The notes beneath the pieces were generated by a model. It was given only the letters and a program-made list of their open reading frames with translations. It made no database searches and was not told the DNA's origin. The position numbers and the translations under genes are program-made. Shown here piece after piece: positions 18,781 to 26,587 of a DNA stretch of 64,000 bases. Each line of letters begins with the position of its first letter. Within the stretch, counting starts at the first letter, position 1. The DNA comes from Bradyrhizobiaceae bacterium (GTDB lineage: Bacteria; Pseudomonadota; Alphaproteobacteria; Rhizobiales; Xanthobacteraceae): NCBI GenBank assembly GCA_020544565.1, contig CP078014.1:3226016-3290015 (forward strand), read 5' to 3'.

Positions 18781-18816
18781 CTGGATTGCTTCGGCGCGAT
18801 GCGCCTCGCAATGACG
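18781..18816. repeat. Family A right-arm half copy
   Basis: CTGGATTGCTTCGGCGCGA...CTCGCAATGACG abuts a family B copy. The same B-then-half-A order occurs at 20616-20769, which suggests a composite unit. Confidence 0.75.
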
Positions 18817-18830
18817 GGAGACATCCGCGA

Positions 18831-18966
18831 CTTGTCCCGGGCGCGCCGCAGCGCGTCAGCGATGCGGCGCTGAACCGGGACCGTCTCAAGCGCGAAGCGA
18901 ACATTGTATGCGTAACGACCCCGGCTCAGCAGCGCGCCACAACAGTGCTGCGCTGCATCCGGGGCG
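18831..18966. repeat. Family C repeat
   Basis: Contains TGTCCCGGGCGCG, GAACCGGGACCG, TAACG-CCCCGGCTCAGCAGCGC and GCTGCGCTGCATCCGGGGC, the four blocks shared by other family C copies at 20.3, 24.9, 28.8 and 49.9 kb. A further fragment GCTGCGCTGCGTCCCGG lies near 18990. Confidence 0.8.
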
Positions 18967-19039
18967 AAGGCGTCGGCGTTGTGTCACGCTGCGCTGCGTC
19001 CCGGCACGAAGCCGCGTATGATTGGCGACGCATCGCGCT

Positions 19040-19522
19040 TCAGCTTTCAAAGATCAGGCAGGTGGTGGTGCCGTGCGCGAGCAGACGGCCCTTGCCATCG
19101 GTGACACGCCCCTCGGCCAGACCGATACGGCGGCCGCAGTTGATGACGGCGCCCTCGGCCCTGATGACCCCCGTCTCCGGCGTGATCGGCCGCACAAACG
19201 AGATCTTGAATTCCAGCGTCGTGGAGCCCATGCCTTGGTCCAGCGTCGACTGGATCGCAAGCCCCATGCAGCTGTCGAGCATGGTGGCGGCGAGCCCGCC
19301 ATGCACGGTGCCTGCCGGATTGAGATGCGCGCCGTTCGGCTCCGCCGTCACCACGACGCGGCCGTTCGCCGCCTCGGTCACGTCGTAACCCAGGGTGCCG
19401 GCGATGGTGTTGAGCGGCAGCGTGCCGTCGGCCAGGCCACGCACGAATTCAAGGCCGGTCAGTTCTTTCTGTCGGTCGGCGGGAACGGTTCCGTAACTCT
19501 TGCCGGCGGCGCGTGCTGTCAT
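19040..19522 (-). CDS. PaaI/YbgC-type hotdog thioesterase
   Basis: A 160-residue hotdog-fold protein with the PaaI-type motif LNPAGTVHGGLAATMLDSCMG, in which the Asp near the helix is the likely catalytic residue, and the C-terminal GTTTCLIF strand. It probably hydrolyses an acyl- or aryl-CoA thioester; the substrate is not evident. AGGAG lies about 6 nt upstream of the ATG at 19520-19522. It is divergent from the Ada-type gene. Confidence 0.88.
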   Translation of the reverse strand: MTARAAGKSYGTVPADRQKELTGLEFVRGLADGTLPLNTIAGTLGYDVTEAANGRVVVTAEPNGAHLNPAGTVHGGLAATMLDSCMGLAIQSTLDQGMGSTTLEFKISFVRPITPETGVIRAEGAVINCGRRIGLAEGRVTDGKGRLLAHGTTTCLIFES

Positions 19523-19652
19523 CGTCTGCTCCTGTTGAACGTGAGTGCCGGGCGGCATCATAAAATTCGCGCCGCGACGGCGCTGGCCGGATTCGGACAT
19601 CATCGTCGCAACGATCTCGCCCACAGCGCCACGGGCTGGTAGGTTGAATGGA

Positions 19653-20243
19653 ATGATGACGCTGCAATTTGCCGAGTGCGACCGGGCGCGTCTGGCGCGC
19701 GACCCGGATTACGACGGACGGTTCTTCACCGCAGTCCGAACCACGCGCATCTATTGCCGGCCGGTGTGCCCGGCCCGGCCCCGATCCGAAAACGTCTGCT
19801 ACTTTCCATCCGCCGCGGCGGCTGAACGCGCAGGCTTCCGGCCCTGTCTTCGTTGCCGCCCCGAGACCGCGCCGTTCAGTCCGGCGTGGCGGGGCACCCG
19901 CGCCGTCGTCGACCGGGCGTTGCGGCTGATCGTCGATGAGGGCGCGCTCGATGCGGACCATGCCAGCGTCGAACGCCTCGCCGCCCGGCTCGGCATCGGC
20001 GGCCGCCAGCTGTCGCGCCTGTTCGCCCGGCACCTCAACGCAACCCCGATTCAGGTGGCGAAGACGGCGCGCGTGCAGCGCGCCAAGCGCTTGCTCGATT
20101 CCACCGAGCTGCCGGTCAGCGACATCGCCCTGCGCGCGGGCTTCCGCAGCCTTCGCCGGTTCAACGCCGTTTTCATCGAGACCTATCGCCGCCCACCGAC
20201 GGACATTCGGCGCGCGGCCCGCGCGTCGCCGATGCAATCATAA
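19653..20243 (+). CDS. Ada-type methylphosphotriester sensor/AraC-family regulator, short form
   Basis: A 196-residue protein with an Ada zinc domain (Cys35, Cys39, Cys65, Cys68; motif IYCRPVCPARP and RPCLRCRPE) in which Cys35 corresponds to the methyl-accepting cysteine, then an AraC-type helix-turn-helix pair (about residues 85-185, ARLGIGGRQLSRLFARHL and DIALRAGFRSLRRFNAVF). Related rhizobial proteins often continue into an AlkA-type DNA glycosylase domain of about 300 residues. Here the frame stops right after the HTH and repeat DNA follows, so this may be a natural AdaA-like protein or a truncated fusion. It would sense alkylation damage and activate repair genes. Confidence 0.85.
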   Translation: MMTLQFAECDRARLARDPDYDGRFFTAVRTTRIYCRPVCPARPRSENVCYFPSAAAAERAGFRPCLRCRPETAPFSPAWRGTRAVVDRALRLIVDEGALDADHASVERLAARLGIGGRQLSRLFARHLNATPIQVAKTARVQRAKRLLDSTELPVSDIALRAGFRSLRRFNAVFIETYRRPPTDIRRAARASPMQS

Positions 20244-20292
20244 CTGCCCGCGACGGTGAAAACGTCCGAGTTCATCCGAACGTCGGGTTCAC

Positions 20293-20433
20293 CTGTCCCG
20301 GGCGCGGCGCAGCGCGTCAGCGGTGCGGCGCAGAACCGGGACCGCCACGGACGAGATGCCGATGACGAGAACCTGTATCCGGGACGGCCCCGGCTCAGCG
20401 GAGCGGCACTGCGCGCCGCACCGCATCCGAGGC
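20293..20433. repeat. Family C repeat
   Basis: TGTCCCGGGCGCGGCGCAGC, CAGAACCGGGACCG and GGCCCCGGCTCAGC blocks are in the same order as the other copies. Confidence 0.8.
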
Positions 20434-20463
20434 AAAGGCGAGGGTGAATCGTACATTCTCCAC

Positions 20464-20561
20464 CGTCATTGCGAGGCGCATTGCGCCGAAGCAATCCAGT
20501 TCTCAATTGCAGCAAGCGCAGTTCTGGATTGCTTCGTCGGCTTCGCCTCCTCGCAATGACA
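20464..20561. repeat. Family A inverted repeat, complete
   Basis: CGTCATTGCGAGGCGCATTG on the left and CTCCTCGCAATGACA on the right, with GAAGCAATCCAG / CTGGATTGCTTC inner arms. Confidence 0.88.
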
Positions 20562-20615
20562 GGGGAGACCCTCGATTCGGCAGCGCATCGCAGAAGGTGT
20601 CATCGGACCAACACC

Positions 20616-20723
20616 ATCATTCCGGACAGGCCGCGCGACGCGCGGGCTGATCCGGAATCTCGCGGAACCGAAAAAGATTCCGGGTTCGCCCGCTCGCGCG
20701 GACGCTCCGGAATGACGATGTGA
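20616..20723. repeat. Family B inverted repeat
   Basis: ATTCCGGACAGGCCGCGCG to CTCCGGAATGACGATGTGA, closely matching the copy at 18651. Confidence 0.85.
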
Positions 20724-20734
20724 AGCGGCAAAGG

Positions 20735-20769
20735 CTGGATTGCTTCGCGCGATGCGCCTCGCAATGACG
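20735..20769. repeat. Family A right-arm half copy
   Basis: CTGGATTGCTTCGCGCGATG...CTCGCAATGACG, again directly after a family B copy. It lies 27 bp from the convergent molybdoenzyme stop. Confidence 0.75.
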
Positions 20770-20795
20770 AGGGTGAAATTGCGCTCGCCTCCCCT

Positions 20796-21581
20796 TCAGC
20801 TTCCGCTGAACGAGTTGTAGCCCTGGTCTTCCCAGTAGCCGCCCTTGTAGTCGTTGGTGACTTCCATCGCGATGACGTATTTCGGATTCTTGAAGCCGAG
20901 CTTGGTCGGCACCCGGATCTTCATCGGGTAGCCGTAGGCGCGCGGCAGGATCGCGTTGTCGAATTTGAACGTCATCTGGGTCTGCGGATGCAGCGCGCTC
21001 GCCATGTCCAGGGGTGAATTGTAGCCGTCGTAATCGGCGCAATTGAACCAGACGTATTTCGCCCGCGTGTCGGCGCCGATCAGTTGCAGGAAATGGCTGA
21101 GGCGCACGCCGCTCCAGCTTCCGATGGCGCTCCAGCCCTCGACGCAGATATGGCGGGTGATCTGCGTCTCCTGCGGCAACTGATAAAGCTCGTCGAGGGT
21201 CCACGGCTTGGTGTTGTCGACGAGGCCGCGCACCTCCAGTTTCCAGTCGGCGGCGACGATGTCCGGCGCGTCGTCGAGCGCGTAATAGGCATTGAACGGG
21301 AACGGCCGGGTGATGGCGCTTTCGGGATAGGTCGGCGCCAGCTTGTTCGGATCGAACAGCGCCGCCTGCACCGCGTCGTTGAACTTGGAGATGCGCGTCA
21401 AGAGCTGCTCCGCCGAGAAGCTGTCGGTGACGTCGCAGCCGGTCAACAGCGTCAGCGCGCCGAGGCTCGCGCCGCCGGCGATGAAGCGGCGGCGGGCGGG
21501 ATCCGGCAGCAATTTCGCGGCATCCTTCACCAGCAGATTCCTGTCGACGCCGGGGATGAGGAAGCGGCGCTTGCGGCTCAT
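20796..21581 (-). CDS. Sulfite-oxidase-family molybdopterin oxidoreductase, Tat-exported, possibly lipidated
   Basis: A 261-residue protein of the SUOX/MsrP superfamily. The molybdenum-binding Cys146 is in HICVEGWSAIGSWSG; WFNCADYDGY and the ending KGGYWEDQGYN also fit. The N-terminus has a twin-arginine signal (RRRFIAGGASLGALTLLTG) that ends in LTGC, a possible lipobox (Cys49). The gene for a cytochrome b membrane protein ends 2 nt before this start, so electrons probably pass between them. The pair resembles MsrPQ in logic but the membrane partner is a b561-like protein. GGGAGG lies 5 nt before the chosen ATG; a GTG two codons upstream is possible. Confidence 0.85.
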   Translation of the reverse strand: MSRKRRFLIPGVDRNLLVKDAAKLLPDPARRRFIAGGASLGALTLLTGCDVTDSFSAEQLLTRISKFNDAVQAALFDPNKLAPTYPESAITRPFPFNAYYALDDAPDIVAADWKLEVRGLVDNTKPWTLDELYQLPQETQITRHICVEGWSAIGSWSGVRLSHFLQLIGADTRAKYVWFNCADYDGYNSPLDMASALHPQTQMTFKFDNAILPRAYGYPMKIRVPTKLGFKNPKYVIAMEVTNDYKGGYWEDQGYNSFSGS

Positions 21582-21583
21582 GG

Positions 21584-22222
21584 TCACCTCCCGACGATCA
21601 TGGCGCGCAGGCTGCGCGGCACCACCAGCGCCAGCGCCACATGAACCACGAGGAAGCCCGCGATCGCGGCCATGCAGAAGAAGTGGACGTAACGCGCCGT
21701 GTCGTAGCCGCCGAACAGCGCGGTCAGTCCCTGCAACTGCACCGGCTTCCAGATCGCCAGCCCCGACAGCACGATCAGAATGCCGACCGCGATGATCCCG
21801 GCATAAAGCAGTTTCTGCACCTGATTGTAGACCGCGAGATCGGCATGGGAGAGCTTACCGGTCAGCGCCGCCGTGGCGTCGCGGGCGACGCCACGCGCCG
21901 ACAGCGGCAACAGCTTGTTGCGGAAGCGGCCGGTGGCGAGGCCGAGCACGACATAGGCAAGGCCGTTGACCGCCAATAGCCACATCACCGCGAAGTGCCA
22001 CATCAGCGCGCCGCCGAGCCAGCCGCCCAGCGTGACCGATGGCGGAAACGCGAAGCCGAACAGCGGCGAGGCGTTGTAGATCTGCCAGCCCGACATCATC
22101 ATCAGCACCATCGCCACCGCGTTGATCCAGTGCAGCACGCGCACCCACGCCGGCTGGACGATGGTCTTGCGCGCCTTGGTGGCGGGCGCCGCCTCGCCAT
22201 GATCGGCGGCGATGCTGGACAT
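21584..22222 (-). CDS. Cytochrome b561/b6-like membrane protein, partner of the molybdoenzyme
   Basis: A 212-residue inner-membrane protein with four hydrophobic helices and histidines placed for b-heme binding (RVLHWINAVAMVLMMMSGW in helix 1, LMWHFAVMWLLAVNG, RYVHFFCMAAIAGFLVVHVAL in helix 4). It is immediately upstream of the molybdoenzyme gene (2-nt gap) and probably passes quinol electrons to it or accepts them. The start at 22222 (MSSIAADHG) avoids a longer reading that would translate the family A repeat upstream. Confidence 0.85.
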   Translation of the reverse strand: MSSIAADHGEAAPATKARKTIVQPAWVRVLHWINAVAMVLMMMSGWQIYNASPLFGFAFPPSVTLGGWLGGALMWHFAVMWLLAVNGLAYVVLGLATGRFRNKLLPLSARGVARDATAALTGKLSHADLAVYNQVQKLLYAGIIAVGILIVLSGLAIWKPVQLQGLTALFGGYDTARYVHFFCMAAIAGFLVVHVALALVVPRSLRAMIVGR

Positions 22223-22308
22223 GAGCGTTTCCGGTTTCACGATGACAGCGACATCCGACCTGTCCAATTTGGAACCTGATGAAATGACGTGCGGCCGGCC
22301 GTCACCGA

Positions 22309-22399
22309 CGTCATTGCGAGGAGCAGAGCGACGAAGCAATCCAGTTCTTGATTGCGGCGAGTCTGATCTGGATTGCTTCGCTCCGCTCGCGCAATGACG
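22309..22399. repeat. Family A inverted repeat
   Basis: Complete copy upstream of the cytochrome b gene, ends CGTCATTGCGAGG and GCGCAATGACG, loop TTCTTGATTGCGGCGAGTCTGA-like. It occupies the promoter side of the operon. The rest of the 305-bp gap shows no gene. Confidence 0.88.
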
Positions 22400-22527
22400 A
22401 TTCCACATAAATCCGTCTTGCATCTAGTCCGGTTCGGCCGCGCCGCCGTCACATCACCGTGAGGGCGCGATGGTCTTTCCCTCTTCCTGCGCCGGGAAGA
22501 GGGAACGCATCGCGCCGGACCTGCGTC

Positions 22528-23286
22528 TCACAGCAGCGTCGGCGTGACGAAGCCGCGGTTCCAGGTCGGCGCGATCAGGAGCTCGTTGATGCAGACATGG
22601 GGCGGCGATCCGGCCACGAAGGCGATGGCGCGGCCGAGATCTTCCGGCTGCAGCATCCGCGCCATGTCCTCGGCGCTCGGCGGCACCGGGCGCAGCTTCA
22701 TGATCGGCGTCGCCACCTCGCCCGGCGACAGGCAGCAGGCGCGCAGGCCGTTCCTGAATTCATCCATGTTGAACGAATGGGTCAGCGCCAGCACCGCATG
22801 CTTGGTGGCGGTGTAGGCCGGGCCGGTCATCTTCGAGACATGACGGCCGGCCCACGAGGCGACGTTGATGATGCAGCCATCCTGCTGCGCGCGCATGGTC
22901 GGCAGCACCGCGCGGATGCAGTACATCAGCCCGTTGAGATTGACGTCCACCACCTTGTCCCAGCCCTCGAGGGTGACGTCGGCCCAGCTCCGCTTCGGTA
23001 CGTTGAGCCCGGCGCTGTTGACCAGACAATCGATGCGGCCGTATTTGGCGACGATGGCCTGCGCCACCTTCTCGGCGTCGGCGGCGCTGGCGACGTCGAG
23101 CGCCATCGCCTCGGCCTTGCCGCCGGCCTTGACGATGGCGGCGGCGGCCTCGTCGATCACCTCCTTGCGGCGGCCGGAGATCACCACCGTCCATCCGTCC
23201 TTCGCCAGCGCCTGCGCGCCCGCAAGCCCGATGCCGCTGCCGCCGCCGGTGATCCACGCCACCTTGGTCTTGTTGTTGTCGCTCAT
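22528..23286 (-). CDS. Short-chain dehydrogenase/reductase
   Basis: A 252-residue classical SDR with the nucleotide motif TGGGSGIGLAG (13-23), LVNSAGLN, and the catalytic Ser and YxxxK (NVASWAG, PAYTATKHA). The Arg-rich SGRRKEV segment after strand 2 suggests NADP(H) preference. Substrate unknown. It is divergent from matB, with only 80 bp between starts. Confidence 0.87.
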   Translation of the reverse strand: MSDNNKTKVAWITGGGSGIGLAGAQALAKDGWTVVISGRRKEVIDEAAAAIVKAGGKAEAMALDVASAADAEKVAQAIVAKYGRIDCLVNSAGLNVPKRSWADVTLEGWDKVVDVNLNGLMYCIRAVLPTMRAQQDGCIINVASWAGRHVSKMTGPAYTATKHAVLALTHSFNMDEFRNGLRACCLSPGEVATPIMKLRPVPPSAEDMARMLQPEDLGRAIAFVAGSPPHVCINELLIAPTWNRGFVTPTLL

Positions 23287-23366
23287 TCCGGTTGTCTCCG
23301 TTGCTTTCTCGATGGCCTTTGGTAATGACGTACTTGCAGCCGCTCTCATCGCGCCGGAAATGATGC

Positions 23367-24893
23367 ATGAACACGCCCGCGAACGCCAACCTGTTTTCCC
23401 GCCTGTTCGATGATCTCGCCGAGCCGGGACGGCTCGCCATCGAGACCCTCGACGGACGCCGCATCAGCTATGGCGATCTGATCGCGCAGGCGGGGCGCAT
23501 GGCCAACCATCTGGTGGCGCGCGGCGTGCGGCCGGGCGACCGTGTTGCGGCGCAAACCGAAAAATCGGTGGAGGCGCTGGTGCTCTATCTCGCCACCGTG
23601 CGCGCCGGCGCGATCTACCTGCCGCTCAACACCGCCTATACGCTGGCCGAACTCGACTACTTCATCGGCGACGCCGAGCCGGCGCTGGTGGTGTGCGATC
23701 CGTCGAAGGCCGACGGCATCCGAAAGCTTGCGGACAAAGTCGGCGCCAAAATCGACACCCTCGACGCCGATGGCCGCGGCTCGCTCACCGACGGCGCCGC
23801 CGCCATGAGCACGGATTTCATGACCGTGCCACGCGCGAACAACGACCTCGCCGCCATCCTCTACACCTCGGGCACCACCGGCCGCTCCAAGGGCGCGATG
23901 CTGAGCCACGACAATCTCGCCTCGAACTCGCTGTCGCTGGTGGATTACTGGCGCTTCAGCAAGGACGACGTGCTGATCCACGCGCTGCCGATCTACCATA
24001 CCCACGGCCTGTTCGTGGCCAGCAACGTCACGCTGTTTTCGCGCGCGGCGATGATCTTTTTGCCCAAGCTCGATCCCGAGCTGATCATCAAGCTGATGGC
24101 GCGCGCCACGGTGCTGATGGGGGTGCCGACCTTCTACACCCGCCTGCTGCAATCGCCGAACCTGACGAAAGAATCAACATCGCACATGCGGCTGTTCGTC
24201 TCGGGCTCCGCGCCGCTGTTGGCCGAGACCCATCGCGAGTGGTCGGCGCGCACCGGCCACGCCGTGCTCGAGCGCTACGGCATGACCGAGACCAACATGA
24301 ACACCTCGAACCCCTATGACGGCGAGCGCGTGCCGGGCGCGGTCGGCTTCCCGCTGCCGGGCGTCTCGGTGCGCGTCACCGATCCCGAGAGCGGCGCAGA
24401 ACTCGCACGCGATGACATCGGCATGATCGAAGTGAAGGGCCCGAACGTGTTCCAGGGCTACTGGCGCATGCCGGAGAAGACCGCGAGCGAATTCCGCAAG
24501 GACGGCTTCTTCATCACCGGCGACCTCGGCAAGATCGACCCGCGCGGCTACGTCCACATCATCGGCCGCGGCAAGGACCTCGTCATCTCCGGCGGCTTCA
24601 ACGTCTACCCGAAGGAAGTGGAGAACGAGATCGACGCCATCGCCGGCGTGGTCGAGAGCGCGGTGATCGGCGTGCCGCACGCCGATTTCGGCGAGGGCGT
24701 CACCGCGGTGGTGGTGAAGGACAAGGCGGCGGCGCTGAATGAAGCCGCGGTGCTCGCCGCGCTCGACGGCCGGCTGGCGAAATTCAAGATGCCCAAGCGC
24801 GTGCTGTTCGTCGACGACCTGCCGCGCAACACCATGGGCAAGGTGCAGAAGAACGTGCTGCGGGAGAGCTACAAGGATATTTACGGGACGTAA
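23367..24893 (+). CDS. matB: Malonyl-CoA synthetase MatB
   Basis: An acyl-AMP-forming ligase that makes malonyl-CoA from malonate, ATP and CoA. The 508-residue protein has the P-loop YTSGTTGRSKG, the AMP motif YGMTETNMNTSNPYDG, the TGDLGKID hinge and the C-terminal Lys motif PRNTMGKVQKNVL. I recognise extended runs shared with the R. palustris malonyl-CoA synthetase (for example LVLYLATVRAG, LPIYHTHGLFVASNVTLF, ALPGVS-like). No malonate decarboxylase or transporter gene is adjacent. Confidence 0.93.
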   Translation: MNTPANANLFSRLFDDLAEPGRLAIETLDGRRISYGDLIAQAGRMANHLVARGVRPGDRVAAQTEKSVEALVLYLATVRAGAIYLPLNTAYTLAELDYFIGDAEPALVVCDPSKADGIRKLADKVGAKIDTLDADGRGSLTDGAAAMSTDFMTVPRANNDLAAILYTSGTTGRSKGAMLSHDNLASNSLSLVDYWRFSKDDVLIHALPIYHTHGLFVASNVTLFSRAAMIFLPKLDPELIIKLMARATVLMGVPTFYTRLLQSPNLTKESTSHMRLFVSGSAPLLAETHREWSARTGHAVLERYGMTETNMNTSNPYDGERVPGAVGFPLPGVSVRVTDPESGAELARDDIGMIEVKGPNVFQGYWRMPEKTASEFRKDGFFITGDLGKIDPRGYVHIIGRGKDLVISGGFNVYPKEVENEIDAIAGVVESAVIGVPHADFGEGVTAVVVKDKAAALNEAAVLAALDGRLAKFKMPKRVLFVDDLPRNTMGKVQKNVLRESYKDIYGT

Positions 24894-24903
24894 CTGCAAG
24901 CTC

Positions 24904-25025
24904 GTGTCCCGGGCGCGATGCAGCGTGTAACGCTGCTTCTCAGAACCGGGACCGCTGCACACACGACATCCGTAACGGCCCCGGCTCAGCAGCGCATCGT
25001 TTCACGCTGCGCTGCGTCCGGGGCA
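24904..25025. repeat. Family C repeat
   Basis: TGTCCCGGGCGCGATGCAGC, CAGAACCGGGACCG, TAACGGCCCCGGCTCAGCAG and GCTGCGCTGCGTCCGGGGC are all present. It fills the gap between the convergent matB and TauE/SafE genes and reaches the stop of the latter. Confidence 0.85.
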
Positions 25026-25030
25026 CGCCC

Positions 25031-25891
25031 TCAATACCCCGTCAGCACGCTGACGACGAAACGCGACGACACGATCAGGAGATAGATGCCGAACGCCATT
25101 TCCAGCCTGCGCTTCGGCAGCAGGTGCGCGACGCGCACGCCGAGCGGCGCCACCAGCAGGCTCATCGGCGTCACCAGCAACGCGCCGATGATCGAGATAT
25201 AGCCGAGCGCGAACGGCCATTGCAGCGCCGCCACCTCGGGAAACCGCGCGGCCGCCGGCCAGCCGGCATAGATATAGCCGAGCGCGCCCGGGATCGAGAT
25301 CAGCACCCCGAGCCCGGCCGAGGTGCCGATGGCCTGATGGATCGGCCGGCCGTAGAATGCCATCAGCAGGTTCGAGAACAGCCCGCCGCCGATCCCCATC
25401 AGGGTGGAAAGCAGGCCGATGCCGAGGCCATAGACCCGCATCAGCGGGCCCTTCGGCAGGTCGTCGGCAAGCCGCCAGCTGTCCTTGCCGACCAGGAACC
25501 GGATCGCCGCCGACCACGCCACCGCGACGAACACGTATTTGAACAGCCGCTCCGGAGCGTAACGCGCGATCACGCTGCCGAGGATGATCCCGACCAGCAC
25601 CGGCAACGCCCATTGTTTCAGGATCGCCATATCGACGCCGCCGCGGCGGGCATGGGCCCGCCACGACCGGATCGAGGTCGGGATGATGATGGCCAGCGAG
25701 GTGCCGATGCACAGCGGCATCCGCGCATCCAGCGGCACGCCGGCGATGCGGAAACACTCGTACAGCACCGGCACCAGCACCGCGCCGCCGCCGACGCCGA
25801 AAATCCCGGCAAGGAAGCCCGCCAGCGCCCCGGTCGCCACCAGCAGCGCAGCGAGTTCGGCCAGTTCGGGGAGGCTCAGTCCTGCGATCAT
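25031..25891 (-). CDS. TauE/SafE-family sulfite/organic anion exporter
   Basis: A 286-residue inner-membrane protein with about eight hydrophobic helices. The two related halves carry FLAGIFGVGGGAVLVPVLY and LLSTLMGIGGGLFSNLLM, the GGG hallmark of TauE/SafE. The family exports sulfite, sulfoacetate or other small acids; the substrate here is not known. Its start faces the sdh leader region. Confidence 0.9.
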   Translation of the reverse strand: MIAGLSLPELAELAALLVATGALAGFLAGIFGVGGGAVLVPVLYECFRIAGVPLDARMPLCIGTSLAIIIPTSIRSWRAHARRGGVDMAILKQWALPVLVGIILGSVIARYAPERLFKYVFVAVAWSAAIRFLVGKDSWRLADDLPKGPLMRVYGLGIGLLSTLMGIGGGLFSNLLMAFYGRPIHQAIGTSAGLGVLISIPGALGYIYAGWPAAARFPEVAALQWPFALGYISIIGALLVTPMSLLVAPLGVRVAHLLPKRRLEMAFGIYLLIVSSRFVVSVLTGY

Positions 25892-25984
25892 CGGATGGTC
25901 CCTCGAAACAAAGGCCGGGCGGAAGGTCGCGCGGATTTCGCGCTGAATCCGGTTTCATTCAAGCCCGGAGCCAAATTCGGGCGA

Positions 25985-26161
25985 GAGTTGCGGTTAAATA
26001 TTGGCACACATGATTCTTGTATACCAGAGATATTGTCTTATGCAACCAAACACTGATTATCAACTCATTACTTGTTCAGTTCTGCATTGCGCGACTGAAA
26101 CCTTCTTCGTAAATAGAAGGTCTCTAATCAACCCGATCCCGCATAAAAAGCCGGCAGCCCC
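25985..26161 (+). promoter_or_regulatory. AT-rich structured leader upstream of sdhC
   Basis: This stretch is far more AT-rich than its surroundings (TTAAATATTGG, GATATTGTCTTATGC, CTGATTATCAACTCATTAC). It has two neighbouring hairpins: TTCAGT/ACTGAA (26075-26080 with 26094-26099, loop of 13) and ACCTTCT/AGAAGGT (26100-26106 with 26115-26121, loop TCGTAAAT). No T run follows the second, so it is not an ordinary terminator. TTGTAT and TATGCA spaced 16 nt (from about 26017) are a weak candidate promoter. It probably controls the sdh operon; the mechanism is unknown. Confidence 0.35.
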
Positions 26162-26587
26162 ATGCCTGCCGCCAACCTTAAAAGTCGCCCAATGGCTCCC
26201 AGGATCGATCGCCCGCTTTCGCCCTTTCTGACCTACCGCTGGACGCTGACGATGGCGATGTCCATCGTCCACCGCGTCACCGGGATCGCGCTCTATGTCG
26301 GCACCCTGCTGCTGGCGTGGTGGCTGATCGCCACCGCCTCCGGCCCCGCCGCCTACGCCAACGTCCAGGCGTTCACGTCGAGCTGGATCGGCCGGCTGAT
26401 CGTGTTCGGCTACACCTGGGCGCTGCTGCACCACATGCTCGGCGGCATGCGCCATTTCCTCTGGGACCTCGGTTACGGCTTCGGCGCCAGCGAGCGCGAA
26501 TGGCTGACCCGCGCCGCCCTGATCGGATCGATCACCCTGACGATCGTGGTATGGATCGTCGCCTATGCCGTGGGAGGTGGCCGATGA
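26162..26587 (+). CDS. sdhC: Succinate dehydrogenase cytochrome b556 subunit SdhC
   Basis: Membrane anchor subunit of complex II; binds heme b and quinone. The 141-residue protein has three hydrophobic helices and the family motif RPLSPFLTYRWTLTMAMSIVHR with its Ser/His, then LLHHMLGGMRHFLWD. It overlaps sdhD by 4 nt (ATGA). An internal ATG at 26192 (MAPRIDRP) is an equally plausible start; neither has a strong ribosome site. Confidence 0.93.
   Translation: MPAANLKSRPMAPRIDRPLSPFLTYRWTLTMAMSIVHRVTGIALYVGTLLLAWWLIATASGPAAYANVQAFTSSWIGRLIVFGYTWALLHHMLGGMRHFLWDLGYGFGASEREWLTRAALIGSITLTIVVWIVAYAVGGGR

Larger units (their letters stand above)
18641..19039. other. Repeat-filled gap without genes
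   Basis: The 399 bp between the MFS gene and the thioesterase consist almost wholly of families B, A (half) and C placed one after another. No gene is supported. Confidence 0.75.
20244..20795. other. 552-bp repeat cluster without genes
   Basis: Families C, A, B and a half A are arrayed between the short Ada-type gene and the molybdoenzyme gene. I see no remnant of a glycosylase coding region in any frame, nor another gene. Confidence 0.7.

Noticed and set aside
18651..20769. Possible CRISPR array in the repeat-rich stretches
   Set aside because: The repeats are long dispersed palindromes of different families with no regular spacer length, and no cas genes are present.
22223..22423. A longer N-terminus for the cytochrome b protein
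   Set aside because: The extra residues are a translation of a family A repeat and lack any signal or membrane feature; MSSIAADHG is the sensible start.
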